Origin: Leptolyngbya iicbica LK
GTDB taxonomy: Bacteria; Cyanobacteriota; Cyanobacteriia; Phormidesmidales; Phormidesmidaceae
Assembly (NCBI RefSeq): GCF_004212215.1
Contig: NZ_QVFV01000001.1
Coordinates: forward strand, 444,814 to 508,813
Length of the DNA: 64,000 bases
Reading direction: 5' to 3'
Part shown: positions 8,171 through 16,634 of the stretch, in pieces
Numbering within the stretch: the stretch's first letter is position 1
Layout: each line of letters begins with the position of its first letter
The notes under the pieces: generated by a model
What the model saw: only the letters and a program-made list of their open reading frames with translations
What the model was told of the DNA's origin: nothing
The model's database searches: none
Program-made: the position numbers and the translations under genes

Positions 8171-9346
8171 ATGGTTACCGATACTCCCGTTCGGCCTCGG
8201 AGAGAGGTCAAAGCGCAAAAGTCGCGCCAACGTACCCTGGAAATCGTTGGCATTATTGCCTTTGTGGTGCTAATGGCAGTCATTTTGCCACTCCTGTTAA
8301 GCGGCTTTCGGCTGGGGCTGCTGGGGCGCTTTTTGTCTCTGGCGATCGTGGCCCTGGGCATCGATCTCATTTGGGGCTTTACTGGCCTGTTGAGTTTAGG
8401 CCACGGCATTTTCTTTGCCCTGGGCGGCTATGCCTTTGCCATGTTTTTGCAGCTCAATAGCTTGGGCGAAGGACAAATTCCCGAGTTCTTTGGCCTGTAT
8501 GGCGTTGATACGCTGCCCTGGTTTTGGGAACCGTTTGCCTCGCTGCCCTTTACCCTGATCGCGATTTTTACCATTCCCGCCATCGTCGCAGGGCTGCTGG
8601 GCTACCTGGTGTTTAGGAACCGGATTCGCGGCGTGTATTTTTCCATCTTGACCCAGGCGGCCTTGGTGGTGTTCTTCAACCTGTTCAACGGTCAGCAAAA
8701 GTGGATTAACGGCACCAACGGCCTGAAGACCGACACCAGCGTCTTTATGGGCCAAGAGGTGGGCAGCGATCGCATGCAGATGACCTTTTACCTGATCACG
8801 GTGGTCATGCTGGTGCTGATGTATCTGCTCTGTCGCTGGCTCACCAGTGGTCGGTTTGGCCGCTTACTGGTCGCCATTCGCGATGACGAAAACCGGGTGC
8901 GCTTCTCCGGTTACGACCCGACGGGCTTTAAGGTGCTGGTGTTTGCAGTGTCGGGGGCGATCGCGGGCATCGCCGGAGCCCTATACACGGTCCAATCCGG
9001 GATTGTCTCGCCCCAGTTTATGGACATCGCCTTCTCGATTGAAATGGTAATTTGGGTCGCCGTGGGCGGTCGCGCCACCCTGGTCGGGGCCATTCTCGGT
9101 GCGCTGCTGGTGAACTGGGCTAGAGCGCTGCTGAGTGAGAGCTTTCCCGAAGTGTGGTTGTTCTTCCAGGGGGCTTTATTCCTGCTGGTGGTGACCGCGC
9201 TGCCGGACGGCATTGTGGGCTGGCTACGCAACCAAGCCCCCGACGGACTGCGATCGCTCATGGGCAAACCGGAGCCGCTGATGACGTATCCCCAAGTCGA
9301 ACTCGACCCCGACGTGCAACAGGAGCGATCGGAAATCTCCGAATAA
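8171..9346 (+). CDS. urtC: Urea ABC transporter permease UrtC
   Basis: A 391-residue LivM-branch permease. After a basic N-terminus (about 25 residues) come roughly nine hydrophobic segments. Conserved stretches include GIDLIWGFTGLLSLGHGIFF, NRIRGVYFSILTQAALV and ENRVRFSGYDPTGFKVLVF, the last being the cytoplasmic loop that contacts the ATPases. The start is ATG, 9 bp after the urtB stop. Its stop is followed by a 165-bp spacer that contains a 74-bp palindromic repeat, so the transition to urtD is interrupted by inserted DNA. Confidence 0.95.
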   Translation: MVTDTPVRPRREVKAQKSRQRTLEIVGIIAFVVLMAVILPLLLSGFRLGLLGRFLSLAIVALGIDLIWGFTGLLSLGHGIFFALGGYAFAMFLQLNSLGEGQIPEFFGLYGVDTLPWFWEPFASLPFTLIAIFTIPAIVAGLLGYLVFRNRIRGVYFSILTQAALVVFFNLFNGQQKWINGTNGLKTDTSVFMGQEVGSDRMQMTFYLITVVMLVLMYLLCRWLTSGRFGRLLVAIRDDENRVRFSGYDPTGFKVLVFAVSGAIAGIAGALYTVQSGIVSPQFMDIAFSIEMVIWVAVGGRATLVGAILGALLVNWARALLSESFPEVWLFFQGALFLLVVTALPDGIVGWLRNQAPDGLRSLMGKPEPLMTYPQVELDPDVQQERSEISE

Positions 9347-9393
9347 CCTGTCGCCCATTTCCCGCAGGGGGCAACACATTCCCCATATTGTCC

Positions 9394-9467
9394 GTAGGGG
9401 CGAGGCATTCTCGGAATTACGATGCACTGGTGACCATATCCTTGCAAAGAGAATGCCTCGCCCCTAC
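9394..9467. repeat. 74-bp palindromic element, copy 1 (between urtC and urtD)
   Basis: Perfect 19-bp inverted arms, GTAGGGGCGAGGCATTCTC (9394-9412) and its reverse complement (9449-9467), enclose a 36-bp centre. A second element with the same right arm and exactly the same total length lies at 21687-21760. The structure resembles a MITE or REP-type non-autonomous repeat. No coding capacity. Confidence 0.8.
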
Positions 9468-9511
9468 AGCAGCCCCCACCTACCTTCCCACCCATCCACC
9501 CACCCACTCCC

Positions 9512-10633
9512 ATGCCACCCATCCTAGAAATCGAAAATGTCACCGTCAGCTTCGACGGCTTCAAAGCCCTCAACGACCTCACCTTTTCGATGGCCGAGGG
9601 CGAACTGCGCGTCATCATCGGCCCCAACGGCGCGGGCAAAACCACCTTTCTCGACGTGATTACGGGCAAAGTGCAGCCCACCGAAGGCCAGGCCCGTTTT
9701 AAGGGCAAAGACCTGAGCAAACAGGCCGAGCATACCATCGCCCGGCTGGGCATTGGCCGCAAGTTCCAAACTCCTCGGGTGTATCTGAACCTCACGCCGC
9801 GTGAGAATTTGGAACTCTCCTGCAACCGCGACAAAAACGTCTTTGCCACCCTATTTACCAAAACTCCCGCCGCCGAAAAACGCACCGTGAGCGGCCTGCT
9901 GGAAACCATTGGCCTCGACCACAAAGCCGACGTGCCCGCCGCCCTCCTTTCCCATGGGGAAAAGCAGTGGCTGGAAATCGGCATGTTGGTGGCCCAGTCT
10001 CCTGACTTGCTACTGGTGGATGAACCCGTGGCCGGATTGACTGACGAAGAAACTGAGCAGACGGGCAACCTGCTGATGTCGCTGGCCGAGAGCCACTCCA
10101 TCATCGTGATTGAGCACGACATGGAATTTGTGCGCCAGATTGCCCGTCAAGTGACCGTGCTGCACCAGGGCTCTGTGCTGTGCGAAGGCACCATGGACGA
10201 AGTGCAAAACGATCCCCGCGTGATTGAGGTCTACCTGGGACAAGAAACCAGCGTCACGCCAGAGCAACTGCTGCAACTGCGCATTGCGGCGACAATGGCC
10301 TGGGCGGACGACAATTTCGACCCCATCCAGCAAGACCTGATTCTCGATCGCCTCAGTCGGCAATTTGCCGGCGATTCCCACGACCAGGCAGAACTCAAAG
10401 ACACCCTGGGTAACCTCCTCGCCAAAGAGATTCCCCTAGAGGACTTGGTGCCCCAGCTCAAATCGACAGCCGAACGGGAGCAAGCCCTGATGCTGAGCTA
10501 CGCCGTCATCAGTTCCAACCAAATCAACGAAACCGAAGCCTCGGTCTACCAAAACTTGGTTTCCCTATTAAACTTGCCGCCGGAAACCGTGAGCCGTCTT
10601 GAAGCCGCCGCCCTAGAGGACTTGAAATCATGA
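9512..10633 (+). CDS. urtD: Urea ABC transporter ATPase UrtD fused to a C-terminal TerB-like domain
   Basis: The first ~248 residues are a complete LivG-type ATPase: Walker A GPNGAGKT near residue 38-45, Q-loop region GIGRKFQTPRV, signature LSHGEKQWLEIG, Walker B LLLVDEP, switch histidine in IVIEHDMEFV. UrtD normally ends soon after this. Here about 120 further residues follow, with LRIAATMAWADDNFDP (about 255-270), IPLEDLVPQL and LNLPPETVSRLEA, which match the helical TerB-like (tellurite-resistance B) proteins of cyanobacteria. The fusion is in one open frame and ends by overlapping urtE by 4 bp (ATGA). No ribosome-binding site is clear: the ATG follows a CCACCC-rich tract. Confidence 0.93.
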   Translation: MPPILEIENVTVSFDGFKALNDLTFSMAEGELRVIIGPNGAGKTTFLDVITGKVQPTEGQARFKGKDLSKQAEHTIARLGIGRKFQTPRVYLNLTPRENLELSCNRDKNVFATLFTKTPAAEKRTVSGLLETIGLDHKADVPAALLSHGEKQWLEIGMLVAQSPDLLLVDEPVAGLTDEETEQTGNLLMSLAESHSIIVIEHDMEFVRQIARQVTVLHQGSVLCEGTMDEVQNDPRVIEVYLGQETSVTPEQLLQLRIAATMAWADDNFDPIQQDLILDRLSRQFAGDSHDQAELKDTLGNLLAKEIPLEDLVPQLKSTAEREQALMLSYAVISSNQINETEASVYQNLVSLLNLPPETVSRLEAAALEDLKS

Positions 10634-11382
10634 CCAGTACTGTCCCTGCTCCCGTTGCTGAAACTACCGGGCAAACGCCCATGCTCCAGGTCTCGGGGTT
10701 GAACTTCTTTTATGGCGAAAGCCACATTCTGCGGGATGTCGATCTGACGGTGCCGCGCGGCCAGATGGTGTGCCTGATCGGGCGCAATGGCGTGGGCAAA
10801 ACCACCATGCTCAACAACATCATGGGGCTGTTGATGCCCCGCACGGGCGATATTCAATTTGATGGTCGCTCTGTGCTCCGCGACTCGCCTGACAAGCGCG
10901 CTCGCATGGGGATTGGCTATGTGCCCCAGGGCCGAGAGATTATCCCGCGCCTGACGGTGGAAGAAAATCTCATCATCGGGCAAGAAGCATTGGGCGATCG
11001 CGGTCAAAAGTCGAAGGAAGTGCCCGCCGAGATCTTTGAGCTGTTCCCCGTGTTGGAAACCATGCTCAACCGGATGGGGGGCGACCTCAGCGGTGGTCAG
11101 CAGCAGCAGCTCGCGATCGCCCGTGCCCTCATGAGCCAACCCCAACTACTAGTACTGGATGAACCTACCGAAGGCATCCAACCCTCCATTATTTTGGACA
11201 TTGAGGCGGCGGTGCGGCGCATTATCGAAACCCGAGGAATCTCTGTCCTGCTGGTAGAGCAGCACTTACACTTCGTGCGCCAGGCGGACTATTACTACGC
11301 CATGCAAAAGGGCGGCATCGTTGCCTCTGGTTCCACCTCAGAGTTGAGCAATGCGGTCATTCAGGAATTCCTCGCGGTGTAG
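10630..11382 (+). CDS. urtE: Urea ABC transporter ATPase UrtE
   Basis: A 250-residue LivF-type ATPase with Walker A GRNGVGKT (about residues 54-61), the VPQGREIIPRLTVEENL segment, signature LSGGQQQQLAIARAL, Walker B LLVLDEPTEGIQP and switch histidine VEQHLHFV. It pairs with UrtD to energise urea uptake. Its ATG overlaps the urtD stop in ATGA, implying translational coupling. It closes the urt operon; a further hairpin terminator is not obvious in the 117-bp spacer after it. Confidence 0.96.
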   Translation: MTSTVPAPVAETTGQTPMLQVSGLNFFYGESHILRDVDLTVPRGQMVCLIGRNGVGKTTMLNNIMGLLMPRTGDIQFDGRSVLRDSPDKRARMGIGYVPQGREIIPRLTVEENLIIGQEALGDRGQKSKEVPAEIFELFPVLETMLNRMGGDLSGGQQQQLAIARALMSQPQLLVLDEPTEGIQPSIILDIEAAVRRIIETRGISVLLVEQHLHFVRQADYYYAMQKGGIVASGSTSELSNAVIQEFLAV

Positions 11383-11499
11383 CGATCGCCCCCATTTTGT
11401 CGCCAGTTTATCCCAGCAGAGGGCCAGAACTCCTTACACTATGGACTGAGGCATAGAGCAAATTCAATGCTCGTGCTGGACGCAGTTTAGGAGAAAAGA

Positions 11500-12288
11500 T
11501 TGGTGTTGAGGAAATTTGCACTCTTTTGTTTAGCGGTGGCGGCGATCGTTGGCTTCACCACGCTGAATGCCCAGGCCCAGATCGTCGGCGAGTCCGTCGT
11601 TTATGAAATCGAGGGCCAACCCTTTGAGGGCTACTTTGCCAGTAATCCCGGCTTTGGCGATGAGCAGCCCGTGGTGCTGCTGATCCACGATTGGAATGGC
11701 ATTGGCGATTATGAGCAGCGCCGGGTGGAGATGCTGGCTGAGCGGGGGTACGCGGCTTTCGCGGCGGACCTCTACGGTCAGGGCAATCGCCCCAGCAATG
11801 TAGAAGAATCTCAGGCGGAGAGCGGCAAGCTGTATAGCGATCGCGCCACCATGCGCCAACGGCTGATGGCCGGTCTCGAAACCGCCCAATCGATGGCGGG
11901 CGTTGATCCGGAGCGAGTGGTCGCCATCGGCTATTGCTTCGGCGGGGCGGCTGTCCTCGAAATGGCTCGCGCGGGCGCTGACATTGATGGCTTTGTCAGT
12001 TTCCACGGTGGGTTAGCGACGCCGGAAGGTCAGGATTACAGTGACGCCCAAGCGCCGATTTTGATTTTGCACGGGGGCAACGACCCGGTCGCCCCGATGT
12101 CGGAAGTCGCGGCGTTAGCCGATGAACTCAACGCGGCCAACGTACCCTACGACATGGAAATCTACGGCGGCGTGCTGCACTCCTTTACCGTCTGGGGGGC
12201 AGACGGCGGCTCTTCCCGTTATGATCCCCACGCTGATACCCAGTCTTGGGATGCTCTGCTGAGTTTCCTGACTCGCCAAGTGGGATAA
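11500..12288 (+). CDS. Exported dienelactone hydrolase family protein
   Basis: A 262-residue alpha/beta hydrolase. The first ~26 residues form a signal peptide (LRKFALFCLAVAAIVGFTT...AQAQ). The nucleophile elbow GYCFGG carries a cysteine nucleophile, as in dienelactone hydrolases; an acid residue in HGGNDPV and a histidine in VLHSFTV complete the triad. It probably acts in the periplasm on an ester or lactone; the substrate is unknown. Start: TTG 11500 or GTG 11503, both suitably spaced from AGGAG at 11489-11493. It is monocistronic, with palindromic repeats downstream. Confidence 0.88.
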   Translation: MVLRKFALFCLAVAAIVGFTTLNAQAQIVGESVVYEIEGQPFEGYFASNPGFGDEQPVVLLIHDWNGIGDYEQRRVEMLAERGYAAFAADLYGQGNRPSNVEESQAESGKLYSDRATMRQRLMAGLETAQSMAGVDPERVVAIGYCFGGAAVLEMARAGADIDGFVSFHGGLATPEGQDYSDAQAPILILHGGNDPVAPMSEVAALADELNAANVPYDMEIYGGVLHSFTVWGADGGSSRYDPHADTQSWDALLSFLTRQVG

Positions 12289-12318
12289 GTCTTCGGGTTG
12301 CCAATCAAGGCGTTCCCC

Positions 12319-12352
12319 AGGGGACGGTTTCTTGCTCAAGGAACCGTCCCCT
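12319..12352. repeat. REP-like hairpin of the AGGGGACG family, copy A
   Basis: AGGGGACGGTT (12319-12329) and AACCGTCCCCT (12342-12352) are perfect inverted repeats; the centre adds further pairing (CTTG/CAAG). It lies 30 bp after the hydrolase stop and could also act as a terminator, though no T run follows. Related hairpins occur at 12531-12597 and 43875-43907. Confidence 0.75.
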
Positions 12353-12445
12353 CTGTGATTGAGAGTTGATCTCTCAGGCGCAGCGATCGCACTCGACCTT
12401 TAGAAATCAGGATTGGATACAATCCAAGTTTTTTGTCGGGCAGCC

Positions 12446-12485
12446 ATCTTGCCTGTTGTTGAACAGCCGAGACGGCTGTCCACAC
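12446..12485. repeat. Dispersed ~40-bp repeat with AACAGCCGAGACGGCTGT core, copy 1
   Basis: A palindromic core (ACAGCCG/CGGCTGT) is flanked by about 10-15 bases of further similarity to a copy at 27317-27356 on the opposite strand (shared ATCTTGC...TGTT left flank and CACAC right flank). Extended identity beyond the palindrome indicates a mobile or copied unit. Confidence 0.65.
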
Positions 12486-12530
12486 TCAATTAAATTCCTA
12501 TTCCGAACCGACAGATCTCCACAGTTTCTC

Positions 12531-12597
12531 AGGGGACGGGTCCTGGTTTCTGGACAAGCACTGAGCCTAATGTACTAGACCAAAGGACCCGTCCCCT
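12531..12597. repeat. REP-like hairpin of the AGGGGACG family, copy B
   Basis: Perfect 14-bp arms AGGGGACGGGTCCT (12531-12544) and AGGACCCGTCCCCT (12584-12597) enclose 39 bp. The right arm ends on the last base of the stop codon of the convergent phosphatase gene, so insertion occurred exactly at the gene end. Confidence 0.75.
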
Positions 12598-13424
12598 CAG
12601 CGTTTGCTTGAGCGATCGCCCACCACCACCTGCACCAGGGGACGAAACTGCTCGACCAGATCGGCTCGGTTCAGCAGCAGCGTGGGGAACGGACGCTTTT
12701 CGTAGTTCTCGCCGACGGTGAGGGGAAAGGGTGGTTTGTCGTCGAGGGAAATCCAGGTCGCTCCGGCAGCATGGACAATGGGCCAAATTCCCGCAATATC
12801 CCAGACTTTGGGCGTCGCTTCCACTGCGCCGATCGCATAGCCCGCCGCCACAATCAGCAGATTGTAAGTCGCCACCCCCAGCATCCGCACCTTGCAGGGA
12901 AAGGACTGCTTCAGCACGTCGGTGCTGCGGGCACACAGACTGAAGAATTGATTTTTGCCCGGATCATCAGGCCGCACCTGAATTGGCTTGTCATTGAGAA
13001 ACGCCCCAATGGGCAGGTCAAGGCCGCTCGTTCCGGGCCAATAACCGTGAAACCGTTGGTTCAGTGTGGGCAGGTAGATGTAGCCGAAGACTGGCGTGCC
13101 GCGATAGAGCAATCCCAACGACACCGCCCAGAGGGGAATGCCCTGGGTGAAGTTGGTGGTGCCGTCAATGGGGTCAATAATCCAACACCAGTCGGTGTCT
13201 GGGAACACATGGGTCGTCTCTTCACTCAACACCCCATGGTCAGGAAAGGCGTCGTGGATTGCCGTGCGCAGCCGCTCGTCTGACCATTTATCAAACTCCG
13301 TGACGAGACTCCCGTCCGACTTTTCTTCCGCGTGGGCACCGCCGAATGCCGCCAGTAGCTTCGCGCCCACTTCAGTTGTGATGGTTTGCGAAAAGTCGAG
13401 AATCTGATCCCAAAATGCCTGCAT
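12597..13424 (-). CDS. Inositol monophosphatase family protein
   Basis: A 275-residue Li+-sensitive/Mg2+-dependent phosphatase. Motifs in order: LSEET (about residue 66-70), WIIDPIDGTTNF (about 81-92) with metal-binding Asp/Asp, and WDIAGIWPIV (about 208-217) with the third metal-binding Asp. Relatives hydrolyse inositol phosphate, histidinol phosphate or sugar phosphates; SuhB-like and plant IMPL-like proteins are in this superfamily, and the exact substrate cannot be assigned. It is followed on the same strand, 4 bp upstream, by the PucC-family gene, so the pair is likely co-transcribed. Its stop codon abuts a REP-like hairpin. Confidence 0.88.
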   Translation of the reverse strand: MQAFWDQILDFSQTITTEVGAKLLAAFGGAHAEEKSDGSLVTEFDKWSDERLRTAIHDAFPDHGVLSEETTHVFPDTDWCWIIDPIDGTTNFTQGIPLWAVSLGLLYRGTPVFGYIYLPTLNQRFHGYWPGTSGLDLPIGAFLNDKPIQVRPDDPGKNQFFSLCARSTDVLKQSFPCKVRMLGVATYNLLIVAAGYAIGAVEATPKVWDIAGIWPIVHAAGATWISLDDKPPFPLTVGENYEKRPFPTLLLNRADLVEQFRPLVQVVVGDRSSKR

Positions 13425-13428
13425 TCAC

Positions 13429-14844
13429 CTAGTCCAAGTCCATTTCCATGAGGGTGGCGATCGCCTTCCCCGATTCCGTTTTGAACTGCTGCACGTTGAT
13501 GCGCGTCAGCAAGCCAAACGCGATGACCATGCCCACGGCCTGACAGGCAAACACTAGGGCAAACGCCAAAAAGGTACTGGGAAAGAGTTGCCGCCCCGTA
13601 TCCAACAGCGCCCCGCCAAGCACGGTCGCGCTGGCTTGAGCCATGGCCTGTGACAGTCCCCAGGCACCGATAAACGTGCCCGCAGTTTCAGCGGCAGTAA
13701 AGTCCAGCATCAGGCTCACGGCGCTGTTGGTGAGAATGCCGGAGGCCAGGCCAAACAGCATCACCGCACTGCGCAACGTGGTCGGATTGGCCGTCACCCC
13801 GGACAAGATCACCAGAACAAAGCACACGGCTGAGAACAAGCAGCCCAGCATGGCGGTGCGTTGTTTGCCCAGTCGCGGCACAATCAGAAAGCCCGACAGG
13901 CCGATGCCCACCAAAATGCCGTAGCCCCAAAACTGGTTCAACCCGGCACTTTCGCCAATGCTGAGGCCAAAGACCTCGCGGGCATAGGGTTCCAGCACGG
14001 GCTGCTGCAAAAACAGGCTGATGGTCATCACCAGCAAAAACACGAAGAAAAAAGCCGTTTGCTTGGATGCCGTCAGGACCGCGATCGCCTGCCGCAGCGT
14101 TACCTGATCCTCGCGGCCCGCCAGGGATGATCGCGTCGCGTAGCGAGAATATTTTTTTTCAATGCCGAAGGTCGCGATGATGCCCAGCGCCACCACCGAC
14201 AGCGGAAAAATAATGAACAGTCGCGTGATCGCCGATTGCAGGTCTTCGGCGGCCAGGTTTTCGAGCAGCACCTCGCCGACGATCGCCCCCGCGACAATGC
14301 CCACCATCAGCATGGCCCAGACAATGCCCACCAGTTGCGAGCGGTTGTCTTCGTCCGACACATCCACCAGCAGCGCGGCAAAGGGCGTCGAACTGGTGGC
14401 AATGCACAGCCCATACAGGGCAAACATGCCCGCCAGCAGCGTCATCCAGGCGGTGGTGACGGGTGTCCAGCCACTCGCAGCACTGGCCCCCAACTGCCAC
14501 ACCACCTGAATCGCCAGGAACAAACAAATCGCCTGCAAACACATGCCCAGCCACACATAGCCCGTGCGGTGATAGCCGCGAATCGGTTTGGAGTCGGACA
14601 TTTGGCCCATCCACACCCGGGCGGGAGACACGAACTGATACATGGCGATCGCGCCCCCCGCCAGCACCGCCGGAATCTGCAATTCTGAAATCAACACCTG
14701 GTTCAAAATGCCGAGGGTCAGCAGGGACAATAGCCCCAATCCCATCTGGAACAAGCCCAACCGAAACATGGTGAACAGGTTGATACGCGGCGGCGAGGCC
14801 GTGGTTGAAAGGTCGGGGGAATGGGGAAGATCGCTAGTAGCCAT
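13429..14844 (-). CDS. BCH/PucC-family major facilitator superfamily transporter
   Basis: A 471-residue protein with about twelve membrane segments. The N-terminal cytoplasmic stretch is followed by FRLGLFQMGLGLLSLL and ...RVWMGQMSDSKPIRGYHRTGY, hallmarks of the BCH/PucC family. PucC and LhaA act in assembly of light-harvesting complexes in purple bacteria; cyanobacterial members are thought to handle chlorophylls or assembly of pigment proteins, but that role is inferred. The Asp-rich loop ...LLVDVSDEDNRSQLVG is also typical. The downstream phosphatase gene starts 4 bp after its stop. Confidence 0.9.
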   Translation of the reverse strand: MATSDLPHSPDLSTTASPPRINLFTMFRLGLFQMGLGLLSLLTLGILNQVLISELQIPAVLAGGAIAMYQFVSPARVWMGQMSDSKPIRGYHRTGYVWLGMCLQAICLFLAIQVVWQLGASAASGWTPVTTAWMTLLAGMFALYGLCIATSSTPFAALLVDVSDEDNRSQLVGIVWAMLMVGIVAGAIVGEVLLENLAAEDLQSAITRLFIIFPLSVVALGIIATFGIEKKYSRYATRSSLAGREDQVTLRQAIAVLTASKQTAFFFVFLLVMTISLFLQQPVLEPYAREVFGLSIGESAGLNQFWGYGILVGIGLSGFLIVPRLGKQRTAMLGCLFSAVCFVLVILSGVTANPTTLRSAVMLFGLASGILTNSAVSLMLDFTAAETAGTFIGAWGLSQAMAQASATVLGGALLDTGRQLFPSTFLAFALVFACQAVGMVIAFGLLTRINVQQFKTESGKAIATLMEMDLD

Positions 14845-14910
14845 GAGTCAGGGAAATAAAGGACGCGAAATCGCATCAAGCGGTCGGGGGAGTTTGGTTG
14901 GGGGGCTAAC

Positions 14911-15160
14911 CTCACCGCCTGCGGCACCTCTCCTTCGCAAGGAGAGGTTTAGGGAGATGCCGGTTCCTTATACCAAAGAGAGGTTTAGGGAGATTCCGGT
15001 TGCCCTCGCCCAGGGGGAGTTTAAGTGGAACTCCGGTCCCTCTCCTTGTGAAGGAGAGGTTAGGTGAGGTTTTCCCAACCGCACATTACTCCGGAGGTCT
15101 AAAGAAACTCCGGTTCCTCTCCTTGGGAAGGAGAGGTTAGGTGAGGTTTTCCCGAAGATA
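14911..15160. repeat. Cluster of CTCTCCTT-NNN-AAGGAGAG hairpin repeats
   Basis: At least three copies of a unit built from CTCTCCTT(N)nAAGGAGAGGTT(T)AGG occur at about 14929-14955, 15042-15077 and 15118-15152, with a half copy at 14980-14994. Linking text such as ACTCCGGTTCC and GGTGAGGTTTTCCC is also repeated. The cluster fills most of the spacer between two minus-strand genes and has no coding capacity. Confidence 0.8.
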
Positions 15161-15276
15161 AACCACTCCAGCCTTTCACCTGAATGGGGTTTAAACAGCA
15201 AAAACTGCCGCAGCCTCCCATCAGGGAAAACAACGACAGTAATAGCATAGGGCGTCATTGACGCAGATGCGATCGC

Positions 15277-15966
15277 TTACGCAGGCACCCGACTGAGTAA
15301 CTTCACAATCGCCTGGGCAGTAGACGCCGAGGAGGGCGGATTTTGCCCGGTCACCAACAATCCATCCGTCACCACATGGGGCTGAAAGACATCGGCCTGG
15401 CTAAACTCGCCACCCAGTTCCCGCAGTCGCGTTTCCAGCTCAAAGGGCACCACCTGATCAAGCTGTACGGCTCGCTCTTCGGCATTGGTAAAGCCGGTCA
15501 GTTGTTTGCCTTGCAGAATGGACGTACCTTCGGGAGTCTGTGCCTTCACGAAGGCGGCTGGCCCGTGACACACAGCCCCAATCACTTTGTTCTGAGCGTA
15601 AAATTCTTCCACTAACTTGGCGGCGGCGTCGCTATTGGCGAGATCCCACATGGGGCCGTGGCCACCGGGAAAAAACAAAGCATCGGCTTCCCGCACATTG
15701 ACCTGATCCAGGGTGATCGGATTGGCGAGCTTCGACTTAGCCGCGACATCATGCTTGAGGCGATGGGTCGCGTCTGTCAGATTCTCGGGTTCGCTGCTGC
15801 GGGGATCAATGGGGGGATGACCAGGTTCGGGCGCTGCAATGACCACCTCGGCTCCCGCATCGACAAAGGTGTAGTAGGGCGCGGCAAACTCTTCTAGCCA
15901 AAAGCCCGTCTTTTCGCCCGTGTCGCCTAGCTCACTGTGGGAGGTCAATACCATGACTATGCGCAT
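15277..15966 (-). CDS. DJ-1/PfpI (Hsp31-like) family protein
   Basis: A 229-residue class I glutamine amidotransferase-like protein. The nucleophile elbow AVCHGPAAF carries the reactive cysteine, and the preceding acid residue of the family is in the EKTGFWLEEF segment. ALFFPGGHGPMWDL forms the oxyanion side. Members act as glyoxalase III/deglycase-type enzymes or chaperones; this one most resembles the Hsp31/type 1 class. I chose ATG 15966 (MRIVMVLTSH) because AGGAG lies 6-7 bases upstream; longer versions upstream have no such site and no homology. Confidence 0.88.
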   Translation of the reverse strand: MRIVMVLTSHSELGDTGEKTGFWLEEFAAPYYTFVDAGAEVVIAAPEPGHPPIDPRSSEPENLTDATHRLKHDVAAKSKLANPITLDQVNVREADALFFPGGHGPMWDLANSDAAAKLVEEFYAQNKVIGAVCHGPAAFVKAQTPEGTSILQGKQLTGFTNAEERAVQLDQVVPFELETRLRELGGEFSQADVFQPHVVTDGLLVTGQNPPSSASTAQAIVKLLSRVPA

Positions 15967-16128
15967 AAAAAACTCCTGAATCTGTGTTGATCGATGATTG
16001 CGATCGCTTTTCACAGTAAAAGGCCGACAGGAGTGCCTGCGTCTATAAAAGGTATTGTTTTGAGGCCCTCCTACGGTTGCAATGAGGGAGCTCCGTCCAC
16101 CGATGATGCTGATGTTTGCCGCCACTAT

Positions 16129-16533
16129 TCAGTGGTCACTGCCGCTGTAAATCCACATCGGCTCCGTGTTGCCTGCTCGGGTAAAGCCACATTTTTCGTA
16201 AAAGGCGATCGCCTCACCATCGGCGACCAGCATGTGCATGTGCATATCGGCGTATCGCTGCTTCAGCCGTGCCATGATGCGTTGGCCGATGCCCTGCCCT
16301 TGATAGTCGGGATGCACCAACAGATGGGGATAGTAAACGACTAAAAACCCATCGGAAATCGCGTTGCCGATACCCACCAGGCGATCGCCCTCCCAGGCGG
16401 AAACGAGCCCGTGAGAATTGATGAGAGCTTGGTGCAAAGCTTGGGGCTTTTGGGCAGACGACCAGCCGTTGGCCTCATAAATTGGCAAAATTTGCTCAAT
16501 GTCGATATCGCGGCGCTCTGAAACGTTAATCAT
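16129..16533 (-). CDS. GNAT-family N-acetyltransferase
   Basis: A 134-residue acetyltransferase. The acetyl-CoA pyrophosphate loop is HPDYQGQGIGQRIM (about residues 74-87), and the C-terminal ...AIAFYEKCGFTRAG is the usual GNAT end. The substrate, a small amine or protein N-terminus, is unknown. It is followed by a 160-bp spacer before the DJ-1 gene on the same strand and is divergent from the coiled-coil gene at 16635. Confidence 0.87.
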   Translation of the reverse strand: MINVSERRDIDIEQILPIYEANGWSSAQKPQALHQALINSHGLVSAWEGDRLVGIGNAISDGFLVVYYPHLLVHPDYQGQGIGQRIMARLKQRYADMHMHMLVADGEAIAFYEKCGFTRAGNTEPMWIYSGSDH

Positions 16534-16634
16534 CTTGAGACCCTATGTGGAAGGCGTTGCGGGGGGCGATCTCGCCTGCCCAGCCGCTAATATATTCGAA
16601 AGTAACTTCGCTGCAAGCCGTTTGAGGTCTGCCC

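Noticed and set aside
12366-12578. 70-codon plus-strand frame
   Set aside because: It crosses repeat DNA (AACAGCCG repeat and AGGGGACG hairpin) and has no recognisable content.
14911-15160. Repeat cluster as a CRISPR array
   Set aside because: Units are imperfect hairpins with variable spacing, and no cas genes lie near.
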